From: Haematococcus lacustris | Taxonomy: Eukaryota; Chlorophyta; Chlorophyceae; Chlamydomonadales; Haematococcaceae | DNA: 64,000 bases | Reading direction: 5' to 3' | Assembly: GCA_030144725.1 (NCBI GenBank) | Contig: JASKMD010000017.1 | Coordinates: 10,864,036-10,928,035 of the forward strand | Shown here: in pieces, positions 44,301 to 54,800 of the stretch | Layout: the number at the start of each line of letters is the position of its first letter | Numbering within the stretch: position 1 is the first letter of the stretch | Program-made: the position numbers and the translations under genes | Notes under the pieces: model-generated | What the model was told of the DNA's origin: nothing | The model's input: only the letters and a program-made list of their open reading frames with translations | Database searches by the model: none

Positions 44301-46647
44301 CAGGTCAGGTCAGGTCAGGTCAGGTCAGGTCAGGTCAGGTCAGGCCAGGCCAGGCCAGGCCAGGCCAGGTCAGGTCAGGTCAGGTCAGGTCAGGTCAGGT
44401 CAGGTCAGGTCAGGTCAGGTCAGGTCAGGTCAGGTCAGGTCAGGTCAGGTCAGGTCAGGTCAGGTCAGGTCAGGTCAGGTCAGGTCAGGTCAGGTCAGGT
44501 CAGGTCAGGTCAGGTCAGGTCAGGTCAGGTCAGGTCAGGTCAGGTCAGGTCAGGTCAGGTCAGGTCAGGTCAGGTCAGGTCAGGTCAGGTCAGGTCAGGT
44601 CAGGTCAGGTCAGGTCAGGTCAGGTCAGGTCAGGTCAGGTCAGGTCAGGTCAGGTCAGGTCAGGTCAGGTCAGGTCAGGTCAGGTCAGGTCAGGTCAGGT
44701 CAGGTCAGGTCAGGTCAGGTCAGGTCAGGTCAGGTCAGGTCAGGTCAGGTCAGGTCAGGTCAGGTCAGGTCAGGTCAGGTCAGGTCAGGTCAGGTCAGGT
44801 CAGGTCAGGTCAGGTCAGGTCAGGTCAGGTCAGGTCAGGTCAGGTCAGGTCAGGTCAGGTCAGGTCAGGTCAGGTCAGGTCAGGTCAGGTCAGGTCAGGT
44901 CAGGTCAGGTCAGGTCAGGTCAGGTCAGGTCAGGTCAGGTCAGGTCAGGTCAGGTCAGGTCAGGCCAGGCCAGGCCAGGCCAGGCCAGGCCAGGCCAGGC
45001 CAGGCCAGGCCAGGCCAGGCCAGGTCAGGTCAGGTCAGGTCAGGTCAGGTCAGGTCAGGTCAGGTCAGGTCAGGTCAGGTCAGGTCAGGTCAGGTCAGGT
45101 CAGGTCAGGTCAGGTCAGGTCAGGTCAGGTCAGGTCAGGTCAGGTCAGGTCAGGTCAGGTCAGGTCAGGTCAGGTCAGGTCAGGTCAGGCCAGGCCAGGC
45201 CAGGCCAGGCCAGGCCAGGTCAGGCCAGGCCAGGCCAGGCCAGGCCAGGCCAGGCCAGGCCAGGCCAGGCCAGGCCAGGCCAGGCCAGGCCAGGCCAGGC
45301 CAGGCCAGGCCAGGCCAGGCCAGGCCAGGCCAGGTCAGGTCAGGTCAGGTCAGGTCAGGTCAGGTCAGGTCAGGTCAGGTCAGGTCAGGTCAGGTCAGGT
45401 CAGGTCAGGTCAGGTCAGGTCAGGTCAGGTCAGGTCAGGTCAGGTCAGGTCAGGTCAGGTCAGGTCAGGTCAGGTCAGGTCAGGTCAGGTCAGGTCAGGT
45501 CAGGTCAGGTCAGGTCAGGTCAGGTCAGGTCAGGTCAGGTCAGGTCAGGTCAGGTCAGGTCAGGTCAGGTCAGGTCAGGTCAGGTCAGGTCAGGTCAGGT
45601 CAGGTCAGGTCAGGTCAGGTCAGGTCAGGTCAGGTCAGGTCAGGTCAGGTCAGGTCAGGTCAGGTCAGGTCAGGTCAGGTCAGGTCAGGTCAGGTCAGGT
45701 CAGGTCAGGTCAGGTCAGGTCAGGTCAGGTCAGGTCAGGTCAGGTCAGGTCAGGTCAGGTCAGGTCAGGTCAGGTCAGGTCAGGTCAGGTCAGGTCAGGT
45801 CAGGTCAGGTCAGGTCAGGTCAGGTCAGGTGCAATCACCAGTCAGGACAGGAGCATTCACCTTGCCTGGGTTGGCGAAATGTTGTTGCATGCCGACCGCC
45901 AGCTGCATGGAATGCGCTCCAATGGTGGTGGTGCCCAGCTCCTGCAGCAATTGATGCTGCCCAGCTCCTGCAGCTTGGCCAACAGCGCCTGGTTGCTGGG
46001 GTCTTCAAAGACTGGCATGAGCATGGGGTGGCGGAGCTGGCCTTTGCGCACAAGCCGCCGCTGCAGTTGGTTGTAAACGCCCTTGGAGTTGAGGTTGGCA
46101 AAGAATTTGCAGAACTCCTTGAGCTGCCTCAGCAGTCTTCATTGACTAGGGGCAGGGGTGGCCCATTGGGTGCTGCGGGTACAAGGGCTGCTAGGAACCC
46201 CGGGGTGGGTTAGCCCACCAGGCAGGTCAGGAAGATACGCAGAACAAAAAGCGAGGCGATGACCCGAAGCTGGGAGTGAACCTCAGCCCACTGCTGGAGG
46301 TGCGACAGGATTTTGCGCTTTGTGTTCTTGCGATCTTACAGCACTGTGCCACTTAGGACTTCGATCACCTACAGCCGAGCACAATTAGCAATTAGCAGAA
46401 AGTAGCCTAATTGCGGCATACACTGCGGGGACACACAAGGCGGGGGCGGCCCCGTACCTGGTGCCGTTTCGTTTTCCTGCCGTCCCTCCGATCCTGTCGT
46501 TGCTTTCCTTGAGGTGAACGAGATGTTGCGAGTTAAACAACAGGAGCGACGGGTTATTACACAGCGCGGAGATGACGACGCACCTTTCAGTTTCTTTGTC
46601 GAGCGCGGCTTTTGCTTGGCGGGGCCCTTCCGCTGCTTCCGAGCCAT
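38351..46647 (-). CDS. Unrecognised gene with a 7-kb satellite intron, probably damaged
   Basis: The minus-strand ATG at 46647 starts a very basic leader, MARKQRKGPAKQKPRSTKKL (exon to 46584, donor GTGCGT). A compatible exon follows (about 46339-46222: NTKRKILSHLQQWAEVHSQL). The next (about 46125-45839) contains LKEFCKFFANLNSKGVYNQL, HPMLMPVFEDPSNQALLAKL and, after a 26-base insertion that shifts frame, MQLAVGMQQHFANPGKVNAP. It splices in phase, across an intron made almost wholly of ACCTG repeats, to 38787 and below: EHFVKLYAEAARARLGWSGV, EVQLFIRMACGYGINAKSSE, LKEVAAKHRRLLGMKKQG. A final stretch (FIKLDSRVLHGVCKQLGLIK) abuts copy H. I do not recognise the family; the basic start suggests a nucleic-acid-associated protein. 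The frameshift and truncation beside copy H suggest a pseudogene. Confidence 0.4.
38801..45830. repeat. Giant (CAGGT/CAGGC)n pentanucleotide array, 7.03 kb
   Basis: About 1,406 units of CAGGT or CAGGC (minus strand ACCTG/GCCTG), with only rare indels (one-base loss at about 40405, one-base gain at about 41935). CAGGT and CAGGC occur in long homogeneous blocks, and the block order recurs, showing higher-order duplication. The array fills an intron of the minus-strand gene: eight bases separate it from the donor, thirteen from the exon downstream. The three plus-strand open frames of about 2,400 codons are artefacts, since CAGGT repeats contain no stop in any frame. Confidence 0.98.
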
Positions 46648-47200
46648 TGTGCGGTATGCCTTGAGACGGCGGTGGCCTTTCTACGCAACTTGGAATATGA
46701 CAGGTCCATGTGTATGTCAACATCATGTCCCGTAGTCTCCCTATCGATTCCCGAAGCCTCGGAAACTACAATTAAAATATTATTCCCAAGCCAAAATTTT
46801 CATTGTTTCAAGTTCCCCGATGGCCAAAGTACATTTAAAGTCGATTTTGAGAACATCTTCGTGCATAGAAACAATAAAGCCTCCCACCCCATGAAAAACA
46901 GCCCAGTGCTTGTTAGATATAAAAACCAGCCCAGTGCTTGTAATCCCAGAGTTAAACAAAACAGACCTGATGCTCAGCCGCGGGCGTTCTCGTCTTTCCT
47001 CGACCGCAGCCAACATGCCTTATTGCCTTTCCGCATTCATGCCATGTGTGCGTGCCTGTGCAGATGCAGATGCCATAGTGTAACCCATGAAGTGACCCAT
47101 GGAGGGGTGCTCAGTAATTGTTGCCAGTTGTGAACATGCAAGGGGCGTGTCTTTATTGAGCAGGACCCCACAAGCACCCTATGAACGGTGCGCAGCTAGC
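46648..47200. other. AT-rich upstream region
   Basis: A block at about 46735-46975 is far richer in A/T than its surroundings, with TATAAAAA at 46919-46926. It lies upstream of the minus-strand start at 46647. A plus-strand frame (46612-47133) of mixed composition crosses it, without recognisable family. Confidence 0.4.
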
Positions 47201-47500
47201 AGCCCAGGAGCAGCAGCGGCACCCAACCACCTGCGTCGAGCCATCTCTGCCTAATGATGGCCATGTTGCAGATGCTCTCCACACTGACTGCGAGGTGCAG
47301 TGTCGGATGGGTCAGCTGCAGCACCCTCAGCCTGGTCCCTGCTGCTGGCCCTGGTGCTGACTGCAGGGCCGAGGGCCTGCTGCTGGCCCGGGGCATGTTG
47401 GAGCAGCACGCCTGTGTCAGCGGGTGCAAGCGGGAGGACTGCCTTGTCATGTAGCGTCAGCAGTGTTGTTGATCATGATGGCTTACCACCGTTGTGCACG

Positions 47501-50500
47501 TCAGCCTGGCGATACAGCATGGGGTGGTTGGGGCTGGATTTCACTGAAACGTTGCTGGCCAGGCCCCTGATGCTGTGCCCTCAGCTGTTGCTGCTGCCCT
47601 TGTTGCTGGTGCTGACGCTGTTGCTGCTGTAACCTTTGATACTGTGCTCCTAGCTGTGCTTGTTGTTGCCCTTGTTGCTGTTGCTGCCCTTGTTGCTGCT
47701 GCTGCTGCTGCCCCACTAGTGCTGCAGGGGCAGACCAGGGCTTGAAGACCCCGGGCGGGGATGGTTGGCGCGACACAGCCGCCTGCCAGGCCCCACCTTG
47801 GCCACCAGCAGGCGCCTTTGCCGACTGAGGCTTGGACTCCCTGCTGCCGCCACCACCGGCACCACCGCTGCTCCCTGCTGCCCTGCCTCCTCCCACCCCT
47901 CCATTGCTGCGCTGGCCAGCTGCAGCACCGTCAAGGCCAGGCCCTCCTGTCCACGTGACCCCTGAGCTGCCTGCGCTGCCACGCCTGCCTGTTTTGAAGG
48001 GAGAGGTATCGGCCCCCTGCTGCCTCATTCCCTGGCCGGCTGGAGGCTGCCCCGGGGGGGTGAGAGGGCCCTGGGGGGAGATGAGGGTTCCTGAGGGAGG
48101 GCCTAGAGCAGGCGCACCAACCAGCAGCTCGGCAGCAGAGGTAGCGGCCCTGGGCAGCAGCGGGCGGCTGGTGCCGGGTGGAGTGGCCCAGGTCCTTGGC
48201 TGTGGCCCTTGGTGTTTGACAGCAGGGGCTGGCATGGGGGTAGGGGTGGTGGCTGTGGTCAGTGTCTGGGAGTCTGGGACTGTCCTGGCACCTGGCCTAG
48301 GCGGGTGGGCAGGGAAGTGGCCGGGCACATGGGAGGGCCTGAAGGTCAGGTCAGGTCAGGTCAGGTCAGGTCAGGTCAGGTCAGGTCAGGTCAGGTCAGG
48401 TCAGGTCAGGTCAGGTCAGGTCAGGTCAGGTCAGGTCAGGTCAGGTCAGGTCAGGTCAGGTCAGGTCAGGTCAGGTCAGGTCAGGTCAGGTCAGGTCAGG
48501 TCAGGTCAGGTCAGGTCAGGTCAGGTCAGGTCAGGTCAGGTCAGGTCAGGTCAGGTCAGGTCAGGTCAGGTCAGGTCAGGTCAGGTCAGGTCAGGTCAGG
48601 TCAGGTCAGGTCAGGTCAGGTCAGGTCAGGTCAGGTCAGGTCAGGTCAGGTCAGGTCAGGTCAGGTCAGGTCAGCAGGCATGCAGTCGCTATCTGACTAT
48701 CAGTAGAAGCACAATGCACCCTGCGCTTTGCCATCCTGCGCAGCCGCTCATCTCCATCAATGAAGCACAATCGTGCGCATGTCAAGCGATACTGTGACTT
48801 GTGTGACCTGGTGACTGCTTAAGTTGCGCTGGCAAGGGTGCGTCCAAAGGTGCGTGGCAGCTATGCCTGGCCATTATTTGAGGGGCAGGCAGGGTGGCGC
48901 CAGGGGTATGCCAGCTGGGCCACACTACGCCACCCCCCTGCAGGTCATCCCGCATCTGCCCAGGCAGGCCCCTACTTACTGTCTAGCTGGTAGAGGGTTG
49001 GCGGTGGCAGTGCTGGCGGCTGGGTGTGGTGCAGGGCGGCGCAGCTTCATGGACAGCGACCTGCCGTTGCCACTGCCCGCATGGAGCAGGGCCTTGCCAC
49101 GGGCAGAGGCCACAGGGGCAGAGGCCGCAGCTCCCTCCTTCATCTGATGGGACCTCAGAGCCAGGGCCAGGGGGGGCGGGGCGGGGGGCGGCAGGCTGCC
49201 CAGCTCTCCAGTCCCGCCAGGGCCAGGTGCTCCCTGCGTGCTGAGCGGGGGGGCGGGGGGTGCCTGGGGCGCGGCCATGGCGTCTGGGCTGAGGCTGGCG
49301 GCTGCGGCCAGCTGGGTCCCTGCGTGGCGGGTGTGAGGAGTGTGAGGAGGAGGGTGGAGGGTGAGGCACAGGGCTGTGGCGGTGGTGGTGGCTGTGCGCA
49401 GGAAGAAGTCGCAAGGGGGGGGCTGGCCATACACAGTGTGGGACTCCGGGGGTCTGCTGGGCACCCTGGGCAGTGGCTGTGCAGCCAGGGGGTGGGGGGC
49501 CGGGCTGCCTGGCTGGTGCGCTGCTGGCATCTTGGGGGTTGCCTTTGGGGGTTTGCCGGTGGCTGGCTGCTCATGCTGGGTCTGCTCTGCTGAGGGTTGG
49601 GTAGGGCTGGCATCCCCTGGTAGCGGCTCATCTACGTCCCTTGCAAGGCCTGATTTGTTACGCTGCAACTGCTGGTGCCATGCAAGCGCTACCGACTCCT
49701 GCTCCGGTGGCTCCAGCTGCTTGTCTGCACCACTGGCTGTAACGGACTGGGCAACGGGCTGCCGGGCAAAAGGGGAATGTTGAGCGGCTGCATGGACAAA
49801 CGGTTTGGAGTGGTTTGTCAAGGTCGTGGCCGGTCTGCTCTGGATGCGTCTCGTCTGCTTCAAGGAGCCCGCGGAGGAGGTCGTCGACTTCAACCTGGTC
49901 AGCGTGCTGGCACCAGATGCTGCCGCCGACTGCTCCAAGGCTGGCTTAGGATGGACGTCGTCGGCGTTGCACTTTAGGCCACGCCGCTGCAGACGCGAGG
50001 CTGGTGTGACATGTGTGAGGGCGGTGCGCCGCGCTGATGCAGTCTCCGCCACGTGGTGGCTTGTGTAGGCCGCCGATCGCTGCTCTTCGCCGCGCGAAAC
50101 TGCGTCGCCCACCCCGGACGAGGCTCTGGGCTCGCTGCTGTCTGATGCCGCGTTGTTGCTCACAGTGCGTAGCGCCGCGGAGCAGTTTTGTGGTGCAGCC
50201 AGCGTGAGGTCAGTTTGGGCCCTAGCGTCAGACACCGCCCTTTGCCTGGCCGCCAGCCTCCCCCCTCCTGACCGCTTGCCTCCCAGCCCCTGCCCGTCCC
50301 CCTGGCCCACCTCCAAGTCTTGCACCCAGCCCTGCCATTTGAACTGGCTAGCCCTGTCATCAGCAGGGCCCAAGCCCAGGCCCAGAGCCACAGCCCCTCC
50401 CTCACTGCCCGCGTTTAGCGCTACGGAGCTGTCTGTTGCCTGCAGCCTGGGCCGCCTAGGTGCCCTTGGATCGCAGCCAGAAGGGGCTGCCAAGGAGTCA

Positions 50501-51792
50501 GGGGCGCCTGCCAGGCCAGCAGCCCCCCTCTCCCTGACAGCCTCCTTGACCAAGACCCAGCGCCGCCACACCCCCCTCAGCCCTGCTGCTGCTGCGTGCC
50601 TCCCCCCCCTAGATACATCCACTGAGCTGCTGGTCCTGGCCCCCAAGCCCCCTGCCCTGCCCAGCGCTGACGGGTCATAACACTGGGTAGCATGAGAGTG
50701 AGGTGAGGTGCGAGAGTGTGACTCCGAGCCAGCCAGGGAGTGAGAGCGAGGTGTGACCAGGGACCTTGACGCAAAGAACAGAGCAGAGTGAGAGGGGGAG
50801 CGGGCGAAGGCGCCACCTCCCGTGCCCTGCTCCGCCCCAGGCTGCTGGTGCTGCAGCAGGGCGTCCCACAGCCCAGCCGGCCACAGGGCGGCACTGCCAG
50901 CAGGCCCCCCCTGGGTGTCTGCCAGCACACCCCCAGCCGGCCCCTCCCTGGCTGAGCCGCCGCTGCCACTAGGGGAGTGTGGGGCGCTGCCGTCAGTCTG
51001 GACTAGGCCACAGTCCTGACCCCTAGCCCCCCTGGCCCAAGGCTCTGTGGCAGCTGTTGTGGAGAGTGAGGGTGGAGCACAAGGAGGGGGCCCTCCCCCT
51101 CGCCTGCCTCCCTGCTGACCTGGGTGTCGCCTCTCCCTGGGCGCCCCCGCCCCCTGGCCCCTCAGGCCCCTCTGCCCATGGTGCGCATCTGACTCTGATG
51201 AAGGGGCGCCGCCAGCCCCCTGCAGCCTGCTGCTGCGCACCCCAGGCCGACCCAACCAAGGCAGGTCAGGGGGCAGGCGCCCCAAGGCCCCCTGCCTGAC
51301 CCCCCCTTGCGGCCCTAGCCCCAGCTTCAGCTTGCCTGAGGAGCGGCGCTGCATACTGTTGGCCCGGCTGAGGCGCAGCAGCCAGGTGCTGGCCAGGCTG
51401 GCGTGGGACCCGCTGTAGGCGTCGCTGCCTGCCGCCCCCTCCCCACTCCAGCTTCGGCTGGTAGCTGAGTGGAAGGCGCTGCTGGGCTCCCCTGACTCCC
51501 CCCCGCTGCTGCTGCTGCTGCTGTCGCGCTTCCACACCCCCAAAGGGTACAGCTGGGGAGCGGGGGGAAAGGAGGTCGAAGCAGCAGCAGGAGGGGGGTA
51601 GGAAGGCAGGGGCAGGCTGGGCGGGTGCTGCCGGTGGGGGTTGCCCCTGGGGGTAGGTGGGGGGGAGGACAGGGAGGAGGAGGGGTGGGGGGGTGCGGGC
51701 AGACCAAGAGACAAGGGGTGGACAGCCAGGCCTTGCTGGAGGCCTCCCACCCTCCTGGCTGCTCCCCATTGCTGCTCCCCTGACCTGGATCC

Positions 51793-51826
<34 letters not shown>

Positions 51827-54800
51827 GACCCGGAGCTGTGGGCAGGCTGCAGAGCCACGCCTCCTGTGTGACCACCTGTGGGCAGCACAGCCGTGGAGGT
51901 ACTGGCAGCAGTGCCTGATCAGGCACCCCCAGCCCGCCAGCAGCGGGTTGCCACACCCTCAGCAGAGGAGCAGGAACAGGAGCAGGAGCAGCCTAATTAA
52001 GCACCAGGGCGGGGTCATGAACCCGGACAGCATTGTGACCCATTGAGGCAGGCGGGCAGGCAGGCAGGCAGGCAGGCGGGCGGGCGGGCGGGCCAGTCCC
52101 CATCCGCCGCACATTCCAGCAGCACCCACCTAAGGTCCTAGTGGGGCGCAGCAGCAGCTGCAGGTGCTGGTCAGCCCAGGGTGCAGCCGGGCGCATAGGA
52201 CGAAGCCAAGGGGCCAGGGGGGGCCCAGGGCGGGCGGCAGGGTGTGCGCTGTGCCCATACAGCTCCACACTGACAACTGGCTGGGGCAGAGCAGGGGGCA
52301 GGCCGGGGGGGGCGGCAAGGCCTGCAGCTGACTCCACTACCCGCCCAGCCCCGTGTGCTGGCTGTGCAAGCTGGCCCCAGGCCTCCTGGTGGCCACCTGG
52401 AGGGGGGCTGGGCTGTGGGGGGTTGAGATGGTGGTCGTTATGTTGGTTACGATGGTGGGTATGATGGCCATGATGGTGGGTATGATGGTCGTGATGGTGG
52501 TGGAAGGGGCTTGGGATGTTGTTATCAGGTGAGCCTGCAGCGGACCTCGCCGCCATGGCCTGAGCCTGATGCAGCGACCCATTGGCCCTGGCGGCCAGCT
52601 CCCCCCCGAGCCAGCTGTGCACCCCCTCCTGCCCCTGCTCCCCCCATGCCCTCCCGACTTGCTCCACCTGCTCGTCCAGCACCCGCTGCAGCAGCGCAGG
52701 CACCCGCACCCCCCCCGCTGTGGGCCGCAGCTTGGGGGTGGTGGAGGGGGGTCCCTCTGGGCCCTGCTCCCTGCGCCCCCCTGCCTGGCCCCCCCCCTGC
52801 CTCTGCCCCGGCTGCTGGGCTGACCTGGCACTGGGTGAGAGAGTGGAGGCGGCCGCCAGGCTGGTGAGGCGCAGCAGGGCGCGCAGGAGGGGCAGGGGCC
52901 GCAGGCGCCAGCCAGGGGCGGACAGCACTGCGCCGGTGTGGTGGGGTGGTAGGGGCGGCAGGTGCAGCTGCAGGGGCGGGGGTCGGGGCGGGAGGGCGGT
53001 GACCACCTGGTGTGTGTGCCTAGTGGGCGCGTGGTCTGGGAGGGGGGGTGAGAGGGGGGAGGGCAGGGGCAGGGAGGAGTGCTGCTGCTGCTGAGGAAGA
53101 GGGTGCAGCTGCTGTCTCTGGCTTGCGGGGAGGTAAGGGGAGGTGGTGGGAGGAGGAGGGGGCCCTGGGGGGCTGTGTGGGTCCAGCCAGGGGGTGTCCC
53201 AGGGGCCGTGCATGTCGCACACATGGTGGGTGGTGAGGATGTGGGCGGGCTTGCTCTGGCTGGTCATCACCGGCAGACCCTGGAACAAGCCCTGTAGGGG
53301 CGGGGTGAGCGGCAGCCTGCCTCAATGGCTAGGCAAAGGCGCCGCGTAGTGAACAGCTACAGTCAACAAGCTTAGTCAGGGTGGGGCGGCCATGAGGAGG
53401 GCAGGCCAGCAGGGGCATCGGCAGAGACCCCGACCCTGACCCTGACCCCTCTCACCCGCCCGGACCCCTGCATATCCACCCAACCTCAGGCCAAAACATC
53501 ATCATTTTCCGCATGTTTAGATATTATCATAACAACTACTATTTTCCAGCAAAAGTAGTTGTAGTGCCCCTCATGGCCTGGCCAGCAGCAGCATCCAAGC
53601 GCCCTCACCTCCCTCTGCGCAGCCAGCTTAGTCTTGAGGGACCAGGCCATGTAGCAGCAGATGACGTCCATGGGCAGCGGGATGAAGCCAGCGCTGGACA
53701 GTGCTGCAACAACAACAACAACACCCGCCACATGCAGGCAGCCAGGGCCAGCCACCCTCACTAGCAGCACAGCCACAGCTGTAATGGCCCAGAAGGAGGC
53801 AACAGGGGGTGGGGGCAGCAAGAGGTCAGGTGTGACAGAGGTGTGACAGAGGTGTGACAGAGGTGTGACAGAGGTGTGACAGAGCAGCAGCAGCCAGTCC
53901 CTAGCAGCAGCCAGCCCCTAGGGGCTACTGGCAGCGTGCGCATCCACACCTGACAGCTGACAGGGCCCAGGAGCTTGACAGTGAGCATGAAGCAGCACTG
54001 GAGGAGAAGAGCCCTATGGCCCTACAGCTAGCCCCAATGGAGCTGCCCAGCAAACCCCCTTTTTGGCAAAGGAGAAACTGAGGCCAGCAGCGCCTGCGCG
54101 GCTGTGGCCCCCCATCATTGACTCTTGGTCACTCCAGTGTTGCCAGTGTTAGCTACACATCATCCTGCCCCGCCCCGCACACTGCACCTCACCCCTGCCT
54201 GCACCCCATCCCTACGCGGCTGTGGCCCACCCTCCCCCACCCTAACTGACTCTTGGTCAGACCAGTGTTGCCAGTGTCCACCCCACATGCTCCCCCCCCT
54301 CACCCCTCCCTCCCTCCACCCCACCCTACCCCTTGACCCCGCCTCTTACCCCTTCCCTTCCCTCACCCCGCCCCTCACCGCACCCCTCACCCTGCCCCTA
54401 AGCGTGGCGCTGCCCCTAAGCGTGCCTGCAGTGGAGCGGGAGGCCCAGGACGCCTGGTTCCACGACAGGGGGTTCAAGTCAGACAGCAGCAGCGCCCAGC
54501 AGCAGATGAGGTACAGGCGGGCCAGGCGGATCACACGGGCCGAGTAGGTGAGGATGCCCTGGGGCCAGGAGGGGGCGGAGGGGGGCAGAGCAGGAGGCGC
54601 GCCAACAGCAGAGCTGACAGCAGCAGGCAGGGCGCCGGGCGGGTGAGCAGGTGGGCGGGTGAGGGGCGGGTCACGGAGGGCAGGAGGATGGGTAGGCGAG
54701 GTGGAGGGTGGGTTCGGGCTCATGCAGCAGCCAGTCAGGTCGCAGCTGTAACGGCTGCCCCTCACATGGCCTGCTGTCCCTCACATGGCCTGCTGCCACC

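Noticed and set aside
38801..45830. CRISPR array
   Set aside because: The repeats are contiguous with no spacers, and the genome is eukaryotic.
38775..46213. Three plus-strand open frames of about 2,400 codons each (Ser-Gly-Gln-Val-Arg repeats)
   Set aside because: A CAGGT/CAGGC pentamer has no stop in any forward frame, so all three stay open automatically. The real gene is on the minus strand and the array is intronic.
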